Positions 57,301 through 64,000 of a DNA stretch of 64,000 bases are shown piece by piece. Below the pieces are notes generated by a model, which saw only the letters and a program-made list of their open reading frames with translations, made no database searches and was not told the DNA's origin. Each line of letters starts with the position of its first letter. The first letter of the stretch is position 1. Origin of the DNA: Eutreptiella sp. 'Long Island Sound 2002' (Eukaryota > Euglenozoa > Euglenophyceae > Eutreptiales > Eutreptiaceae); the NCBI GenBank assembly GCA_964036045.1, contig OZ038383.1, positions 9,688,430 through 9,752,429 on the forward strand. Reading direction: 5' to 3'. The position numbers were made by a program, and so were the translations under genes.

Positions 57301-58146
57301 CACTCATGTCTCAAACCTCATATCCCGTACCCTATAAGCGAGAGAACTGTCGCCACTGCTGCCGGTTAGCTAAAATCGCCAAAAGTTAAAAGGCGGGATT
57401 ATTCGTGCAGATACCCGGATAATCGATTGTACAGTACATACAGATTTTTAGAACACGTGATTCCATGATTTCAGATCGATTTGTCGTGCCCGAAATCGAA
57501 ATCGCAAATCCGCCAGATGCCATTTGACGGGCACGCGCCCGCGCCAGCAGCAGCGTGCACAATTAAGCGGATTTTTTGGGTATGACGAACGACGACGACG
57601 ACGACGACGAACGAACCATAGCACAATTAAATATAATAACTAGTGCGAATGCCCGCGCTTGAAGCGCGGGCCATATCACCATATCACCATAGCACCATAT
57701 CTCACACCGCACCGCATTTCGCATACGCAATACAACACACCTCATGTCCCGTACCTCATATCCCGTGCCACATGACGCATGTCTCAAACATCATGTACCG
57801 TTGTACCGTACTCCATGAGTGAAACTTACCCCTCCTAAACTGTACTCTGACACCACATTTGACACCGCGAATTGCATAATCCATATTTACAAACACATCA
57901 CCCATACCTCACACTGTGTACAACATACCGCATATCACGTACCTCGTATCCCGTACCTCATGACTCATATCTCAAACCTCATATCCCGTACTCTATGAGT
58001 GAAATTTACCCCTCCTAAACTGTACTCTGACACCACATTTGACACCGCCATTCCCATAATCCATATTTCCAAACACATCACCCATACCTCACACTGTGTA
58101 CAACATACCGCATATCCCGTACCTCGTATCCCGTAGCTCATGACTC
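48361..58146 (-). repeat. Tandem array of Helitron-like units with GC-rich terminal hairpins
   Basis: The 21-base hairpin GCCCGCGCTTGAAGCGCGGGC or a close variant occurs 13 times, starting at about 48372, 49177, 49830, 50234, 50656, 51316, 51963, 52813, 53460, 54568, 56351, 56998 and 57651. Several spacings are 647-660 bp; shorter (about 400-420) and longer ones also occur. On the minus strand the hairpin is followed by 6-7 bases and CTAG|T in about ten units, which is the Helitron 3'-end layout. Each unit has a (GAC)n microsatellite, a GC-rich stretch and one or more modules of about 180-200 bp. The modules contain CTGTACTCTGACACCACATT and 15-bp CATATCCCGTACCTC-type minisatellites. The many ORFs of about 100 codons here are repeat copies, not genes. 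Confidence 0.75.
55655..56215. other. Foreign segment inside the array, with an exon-like stretch on the minus strand
   Basis: The array unit breaks off at (GA)n near 55655 and resumes near 56216. Minus strand 55698-55815 encodes a charged coiled-coil-like MLSFLNAKKVEEEQKAKEEE and continuation. The stretch is preceded by a plausible acceptor TTTGTAACAG. It may be a gene fragment captured by a rolling-circle element. No homologue was recognised. Confidence 0.45.
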
Positions 58147-58678
58147 TGAAAGTGCTGCCCTGGGTCGATGTGGGTGCCGGAGGGCTCGGGGCCGGCAAGA
58201 CCAGTGGGGCAGGCACGCGAGGAGTCTTCCTGGATGTTGTTATTGGGGTTGGAACCAGAGACACGGACACCAACGGAGGCGAGAGCAGCGACAACAGAAG
58301 CAAGGTCCATGCTGATTGTGGTCCGGCAGAAAATCCCAGTCTATGAAGAAAATTGAGGGGAATTATTCTAAATACCTCTGAGTGTCCAAAACTGTCCGAA
58401 TGAATTTAAATAATCCATTTATGTAAAATTGTATGGCCGATCAGGCCCGCGAGCGCGCGCCAGCGGCAAATGGCGATTCCAGCTAAAATAGCGGAATGCG
58501 GCGGATTTACGGGAAATGGACCGCGGAATCAAATCCGGCATATCAGAAATATATAGGAAATATCCTGTGACTGAGCTGCGAGGCGGCAATTCCGCCGAAG
58601 CAAAGAAAATGACCAAAATGTAGCCAATCTGGGCAGAATGTCTGAAAATCTGAGCAGATGGGGCTAGCCGCACTTACA
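58147..58678 (-). repeat. 3' LTR of R5 (R3 family)
   Basis: 532 bp with TGTAAGTGCGG at 58678 and ...CACTTTCA at 58147 on the minus strand, corresponding to the R3 5' LTR. It contains the family's gag ATG (58308-58310) and about 54 gag codons. This complete 3' LTR confirms that the gag start belongs to the LTR. To its left is array sequence, so R5 inserted into the array. Confidence 0.85.
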
Positions 58679-58693
58679 CTCCCCCTCCAAAAA
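58679..58693 (-). other. Polypurine tract of R5
   Basis: Minus strand TTTTTGGAGGGGGAG before the LTR start, as in R3. Confidence 0.8.
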
Positions 58694-60322
58694 CACACTG
58701 GGGTGTGTCGCTACGTCAACGAAGAACGTAGTGCGGGTAAGTCCCAGAAAAACATAGAAACGAGCCTCGATGAGGCGAAATCTGCTTGATCTGACCTGAT
58801 TTGGGCTGAATTGGCACTGAATCAGGCTGGATGAACCTGAAATGAGACGGAATGAGAAGTGACGAACAGTCCTCCGTGCAGTAAAACATTTGGTCACGGG
58901 CTAAAAAGCATGTAAACGTATCGAGAATCGATACCAAACCATGCATTGGTTGAGAATGAGGTAGATTATTGGTGGATTGAGTGGGGGGATCAAGAATTGG
59001 AGTGACATCTCAGCGCTCTGGCACAGTTTCGCTGTCGCGGGCACGCTACGGTGTCCTCGCCGAACTCTACATCGTGTTATCCCGCTTTTCTCGTTCTGAA
59101 AAGTACAGCATGTGGCTCAGATTTGGCGCATCTGGTGGATGATCACAAGATTCAGCAAAAATGAGAATGAATTTGAGCAGAGATTGAGGGGATTAAGCAA
59201 TCACAGAGAGGTTAAACAAATACACATGTAGTCTACAGACCCTAAGTGCACAGAAGATCATAAGCGTCAACGAAGTTAAGCAAAGCCGTCGACAGATCTT
59301 CGAGGAATGATGGGAGATGACAAGGAAATCCATCTAAATTGTCCTAACATGAGTAAATTCCCTGAGATGAAGGTGAAATGAAGCGGAATGTGTACAACTG
59401 AAACTACCAACACCTTCGTTTAGACTAAAGTTAATATATATTGTCGTTTATTCAGCTCAATTGTGCTTTCCGGCACGTTGGTTCGCGAGCATCTAACAGA
59501 TTCTATCAAAATGTGGATCATGTGATGATGCATCATGATGGGACATGCTGGCCCTGGATCCTTGGCATGTAACGCGCCGAAGGTTCGCTGAAGGCGCTTT
59601 ACTGACAGTATATAACTGAGAGACACCGAATGTACAGTGGCGGTGGTGTCAATCGACTTGGACAAGGCCAATCCTTCGATGAAGTCCCACAAGACACTTG
59701 GATTTACCATTCTCGACAGTTTCTGGTCGAATTGACCTCACATTGGCGTGTGCCAAAAATACAACGAAGCTTACGGACTTCAGAGGTTGCTGTTAGAAGT
59801 CCCTAGAGCTCCTAGATGAAGATTGTCTGAACAATTGACGTCTGGGTTTCGTACAACAGTGGCAGAATGATGGACAAACCTGAGAAATTCAAGGTAAATT
59901 TGAGGATCCTGGATCTGAATCTGGACTTTGGCGTTAGCATCACAGCAAATGAAGGTACGATCTGAGTTCCTGGCGTCGCCTCTAGGGCAGCCAGTACTAC
60001 AGGGGTTGCCTGTAGGGGTGAATGTCGCTGCGCAGCGTTTTGATTATGTACATTTGCTTCCATCTGCACGAGTAGCCAAATTCCAAAGATGCACAGACCA
60101 ACAGAGACAAGATTACCCCGAATCTGCCTGAATTAAGCCTGAGTTTGGTTTTTTCTGAACACGGCAGCACACTCCGTCAGCGTATCTACGCCTTGTCTGC
60201 CTAACGGAGACCAAAGAAAAGTTGATTGACGTCAAATTATCAAACATTCGCAGTTCTCCACATCATGACATAAACAGAAAGAATGAACAGTGGATTGAGC
60301 AGAATGTGGTAGGATGGCTTCC
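58694..60322 (-). other. 3' non-coding region of R5
   Basis: Aligns along its length with 21999-23642 of R3, with scattered changes and short indels. No gene is seen. Confidence 0.7.
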
Positions 60323-63300
60323 TCAATTCGGCCAAGCACGAATACAGGTGACCACCAACCTGTCTGGTCGGGCCCTGGTACGGCTTGGGCGCTGCAAATC
60401 AGCGGCCGAACTCGAAGCTTGGTCCTCATTTGGCTCCTGGGCTGGCCTGACCACAGGAGGGGGGATCGACGGATCAGCCCTGGAATGTGGCTGCTGAGGG
60501 CCGTAAAAGGCTGGATCTCGATTCACCACAGGTCGTTTTCCGTCGCTCTCCACTTGTCTGTCTGGTTTCGACAAACAATCTGTCAGGAGTACGCCAATTT
60601 CGGGGTGCTTCTTGAGGAAGTCAATGAACCCCTTGGTGTATCCATGGACAAAAGATTGGGCTGGTTCCCAGTTGTTGTGACTGGAATCAAAGCCCCTCCA
60701 CTCACACAAAAATTCCCATTCGCCCTTGGCGTCACGTCTTGCTTCAACAATCCTCTTGAGTTCGTACTTTCCCCCTTCGATTACCCGATCGGACAAGTGT
60801 TTTGCAGTCCAAAAAAGGGGTTTAACTCGATCCTTGGGGGAGGGGATCTCTCTCTTGAGGCGATCGCCCGAAACGTCAATTTCCCTGCCGACATCCACAC
60901 GAATCCTCCACCTGTTCTCCCCAAGACGCGCTGTAACAGCGAATGGCCCCTCCCACAAGGGAAGAAGCTTGTCATCTCCGTCCAGGGTGGTTTCGGATTT
61001 TCGAAGCCAAACTCGATCATCGACTTCAAAATTGTGGGGGTTTTTTCGACCTTGATTTTGAACCCAAAGCCAGTCAGCTTGATGCTTTTCGATTAATTTC
61101 GACACAGATTTATCTGCTCGTTGGACTTCGTCCAAAAACAGCGAAGCATCCTTACAGGGGCGAGGATTATTCAACGGCATGTTCCACCAACACTTCTTTC
61201 GTCCAAAGACAATTTCATTTGGAGAAAGGCCATGATACAAAGGCGTGTTGTGGTAACGGCGAAGCAATGCGAAGAGAACTCCAAGCCAGTGGAAATCCTT
61301 CTCACTCGCGAGCTCCTTACGAAGCATATTTATAACAGAGCGGCCGGCTCTTTCGCCAGGCAACGCTCGATGCGAGTGGATTTCACACCTGAGGTGGTGG
61401 ATTCCAAGGCGAGCACACAATTCTCTCCACCATTCGGAGGTGTACTCTTTGCCTGAGTCCGTGACCACCTCGGATGGGACGTCCCAGCCTCCCATCCAGG
61501 TCTGCGCGCACCATTTGGCGGCAGCCTTGCCAGTCATCGACTCAATGTTGCAAGGCAACACTTGAATGTAGCCGGAATGACGGCACTGAATAAGGAGCAC
61601 ACCATTGACTCTTTTGTTAGTCCAATGGCACTCTTCGTCATCGAGTTCACCGAGATAGAAGAAATCACTGGTGACTCTGTTAAAGAGACGCTCCGGAATA
61701 GGATGAGGCCTCAGATGGCCGTGCTTCTTCGCGCTGGGGGGCGTCGAGACAGCACATTGGGCACATCCGGCTGCTACTTTCATGCAATGAGTGTAGAGCC
61801 TCGATCCAAACAACCTATGCTTAATCATCGACCACAGTCGACGGCCATGTGCGTGGGGGGACTCCCATTTGTGCCACCAGTTTAACACTCGGGGGGCTAG
61901 GGCGTCTGGCACACACAATTTACCCTCCATCCACAGCTTCCCCCCATCCAACGAGTACTCTGCAAAAATCCCATCCCTGTGAGCATCTTTGGATTTGAGA
62001 TTTCCAAAGACCTCCTTAAACATGGGATCCTGCAGGTAGTCGGACGTCCAGTCACGGATGATCAGGGAATCCTTAGGCAGGGGTGGAGTTTTGGCCGGAT
62101 CTCGGCGCTTAATGCCCTCGATCAACCGAAATCGATTTACTCGTCGGGTGTAGTCAAACCGTTTCACACTCCCTGTGGAGGGATCGGTGACATTTTCCAC
62201 GACTTTCATCGTTTTGGTGCAGATCTCGTGAGCATGCGCTGGATCTGTGATGGCCGTGATGTCGTGACACGGCAATGCGTGCTGTTTAACAGCGCACTGC
62301 ATGCATGCACGTCGAATGAGTTTCTTTTCTTCCTGATCCCATTCGATGATTACATGGCGGTCCTGCTCCGTACCATGGATGTTGGTACTTTGCAGCCCCT
62401 CTGAGGCGGGGTAAGCCCATCGGCTCAGAGCATCCGCTACCGTGTTATGTTTACCAGGCAAATACGACACATGGAGGTCAAACAGAGAGAGAAATTCGTG
62501 CCATCTGGCCCGTCGACCAGCTGGGCTCGCGACAGTATCAATGTGTTCGGTGGCCCAATACTCCAGAGATCGATGATCCGTCAGGACCTCGACTCGATTG
62601 GTGCCAACCCACGATTGGTACTTTTTTAAAGCACAGATGATGGCGTAAGTCTCTTGCTCACGCGGCGACCATTGCATTTGGTGTGGAGCTAGCTTCCGAG
62701 ACCAAAATGCAAGAGGGTAGTGATCGCCGGTGGCTTCATCAACCTGTTCAAGGACAGCTCCGATCGCGTACCTAGATGCGTCGGTTCTAATGTAGAAGGG
62801 TCGGTCAAATTGGGGCACATGCAACGTGGCGACTTCGCAGAGGGCTGCCTTCAAGTGATGGAAGGCCTCCTCGCACTCGTCAGTCCACTTGACACGAACC
62901 TTTGAACCTGCCTTGCCTGCATCTCTCCCTACCTTCAGTAATTCAGTGAGGGGGGCAGCAAATTTGGCATAATTCGGCACAAAAGTGTGGTAAAAATTGC
63001 AACAACCCAGGAATCCTCTCAACTCCGTGATCGTCTCAGGGCGCTTCCACTTCTGAATAGCGACGAGCTTCCCTGGACTGGGTCGTCGAGTGCCATTCTC
63101 TAGGAGAGAACCACAAAATTCGACTGATTTTAAAAATAATGTTCCCTTCTTTGGCCCACAGATCAGCTGATTGGCGTCAAGAATGTCCAAAACTTGGTTC
63201 AGCTGCTTCTCATGTAGGGCCACCAGCTCGGCTTCGGTCAGTCCCTCCCCCTCCGTCGCGATGATTATGTCATCTATGTACACACTCACGAAGGCACGAA

Positions 63301-64000
63301 GCTCCGGATGGGTTGTGAACAGCACATCCTCCATCATTCTTTGAAAAAATGAGGGGGCGTTCTTCAATCCCATGGGCATGACGGTCCATTGGACTGGGCC
63401 ACATGGCGTGCACATACAGGTAAGAGGCCTGCTGTCCTTCCTCAACGGCATTTGGTGAAAGCCGTGACGGAGATCCAGCACAGAGAACAAACGACCTCTT
63501 GCCCTCTTGGCGATTTCCTCCTCAATGAGGGGCAGGGGGTGTGAATCCGCCTTGGTTTCGGCGTTGAGATTGCGAAAATCAACAACCATTCGCCAACCAT
63601 CTATGGTGTTCTGGTCTGCAGGCGGTGGCTTCGGGACTGTGAACGGTGAACAGCACCATTCGCTGGTCATACAACCCTCAAGCCAACCAAATTCCCTGAG
63701 ATTTCTCTCAATGATTGTTCTGAGAATCTCATGTTTGTGTCCATGATTTTCATAAGGGCGCTGTTTCTTTGCCTTGTACCCTTCACGAAGCTCGATGAAG
63801 GCTTCACCGAACTGTCCACGGACAGGGGGATCTTTGATCAACTTCCCTGAAAGGGTTGAATCCTTCCGTTCCTCAAAAATCTTTTCTCTTGACCTCGAAC
63901 ACAATTCAGTGTCCACCTGGTCGCCAGGAATTACTGTCGAAAAAACTTTGGCGACTTCTTCGGCTTTGGCAGGAAGAATCTTCTTACGGATGTCCCTAAA
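60323..64000 (-). CDS. pol: R5 Pol polyprotein, C-terminal part (window ends inside)
   Basis: A close relative of R3 Pol; the frame is open from the right window edge to 60323. It holds RT with VYIDDI (63269-63280), RNase H with IRTDAS, integrase with the catalytic Asp in TDSGKEY and the Glu in GERAGRS, and the chromodomain-like tail with CEWRGF and NWEP. R3 has UAA in the RNase H-integrase linker, whereas R5 has GAA, so this copy is unbroken in view. The C-terminus ends CIRAWPN and differs slightly from R3. The protease, Dam-like domain and gag lie beyond the window. Confidence 0.92.
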   Translation of the reverse strand, partial: FRDIRKKILPAKAEEVAKVFSTVIPGDQVDTELCSRSREKIFEERKDSTLSGKLIKDPPVRGQFGEAFIELREGYKAKKQRPYENHGHKHEILRTIIERNLREFGWLEGCMTSEWCCSPFTVPKPPPADQNTIDGWRMVVDFRNLNAETKADSHPLPLIEEEIAKRARGRLFSVLDLRHGFHQMPLRKDSRPLTCMCTPCGPVQWTVMPMGLKNAPSFFQRMMEDVLFTTHPELRAFVSVYIDDIIIATEGEGLTEAELVALHEKQLNQVLDILDANQLICGPKKGTLFLKSVEFCGSLLENGTRRPSPGKLVAIQKWKRPETITELRGFLGCCNFYHTFVPNYAKFAAPLTELLKVGRDAGKAGSKVRVKWTDECEEAFHHLKAALCEVATLHVPQFDRPFYIRTDASRYAIGAVLEQVDEATGDHYPLAFWSRKLAPHQMQWSPREQETYAIICALKKYQSWVGTNRVEVLTDHRSLEYWATEHIDTVASPAGRRARWHEFLSLFDLHVSYLPGKHNTVADALSRWAYPASEGLQSTNIHGTEQDRHVIIEWDQEEKKLIRRACMQCAVKQHALPCHDITAITDPAHAHEICTKTMKVVENVTDPSTGSVKRFDYTRRVNRFRLIEGIKRRDPAKTPPLPKDSLIIRDWTSDYLQDPMFKEVFGNLKSKDAHRDGIFAEYSLDGGKLWMEGKLCVPDALAPRVLNWWHKWESPHAHGRRLWSMIKHRLFGSRLYTHCMKVAAGCAQCAVSTPPSAKKHGHLRPHPIPERLFNRVTSDFFYLGELDDEECHWTNKRVNGVLLIQCRHSGYIQVLPCNIESMTGKAAAKWCAQTWMGGWDVPSEVVTDSGKEYTSEWWRELCARLGIHHLRCEIHSHRALPGERAGRSVINMLRKELASEKDFHWLGVLFALLRRYHNTPLYHGLSPNEIVFGRKKCWWNMPLNNPRPCKDASLFLDEVQRADKSVSKLIEKHQADWLWVQNQGRKNPHNFEVDDRVWLRKSETTLDGDDKLLPLWEGPFAVTARLGENRWRIRVDVGREIDVSGDRLKREIPSPKDRVKPLFWTAKHLSDRVIEGGKYELKRIVEARRDAKGEWEFLCEWRGFDSSHNNWEPAQSFVHGYTKGFIDFLKKHPEIGVLLTDCLSKPDRQVESDGKRPVVNRDPAFYGPQQPHSRADPSIPPPVVRPAQEPNEDQASSSAADLQRPSRTRARPDRLVVTCIRAWPN

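Noticed and set aside
48269-57787. Many similar ORFs of about 100 codons on the minus strand
   Set aside because: Copies of the tandem repeat with frame breaks between units; no start or domain evidence.
48361-58146. CRISPR array
   Set aside because: Units are hundreds of bases long with no spacer pattern, and the context is eukaryotic.

Overview
The window looks like a repeat-dominated stretch of a eukaryotic nuclear genome, probably from an alga or other protist. The evidence is Ty3/gypsy-type LTR retrotransposons with chromodomain-like integrase tails, Helitron-type helicase sequence, and one gene with GT-AG introns. Nothing here fixes the species. No bacterial operon, rRNA gene or functional tRNA gene was seen. 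Nearly all the coding capacity belongs to retrotransposons, and every one of them reads on the minus strand.

Layout: R1 (1-11082) has intact gag and pol ORFs. It sits inside the pol gene of R2 (11083-21542). R2 abuts a cut 3' LTR of R3 (21543-32234). R3 sits inside the 3' LTR of R4 (32235-43304). R4 sits inside an exon of an intron-containing gene (43305-46895, minus). The window therefore shows a four-deep nest, with the youngest-looking element innermost. To the right are a 116-bp tandem repeat split by a 909-bp TIR element inside an intron, a broken Helitron-type helicase (47266-48048), and a ~9.8-kb tandem array (48361-58146). The array units carry a GC-rich hairpin and usually CTAG, like Helitron 3' ends. 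R5 (58147-64000), a second copy of the R3 family, is inserted at the array's right edge and runs off the window.

How the retroelement genes work together: Gag forms the particle, and Pol supplies protease, reverse transcriptase, RNase H and integrase. In R1, R2, R3 and R4, gag and pol are in the same frame, separated by one UGA or UAG followed by NGG, and pol has no nearby ATG. This suggests Gag-Pol is made by stop-codon readthrough. In R3 and R4 the primer binding site lies inside the gag frame, so the gag start codon is inside the 5' LTR, as known for yeast Ty1.

The most unusual observation is a segment between protease and reverse transcriptase. In R3 it resembles a phage/DIRS-type Dam adenine methyltransferase domain with an NPPF motif. 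The same scaffold, without an intact motif, is recognisable in R1, R2 and R4. Several ORFs carry a single in-frame stop in otherwise open frames (R2 gag, R3 pol, R4 gag). R1 is intact, with LTR copies identical by eye over the 480 bp visible.
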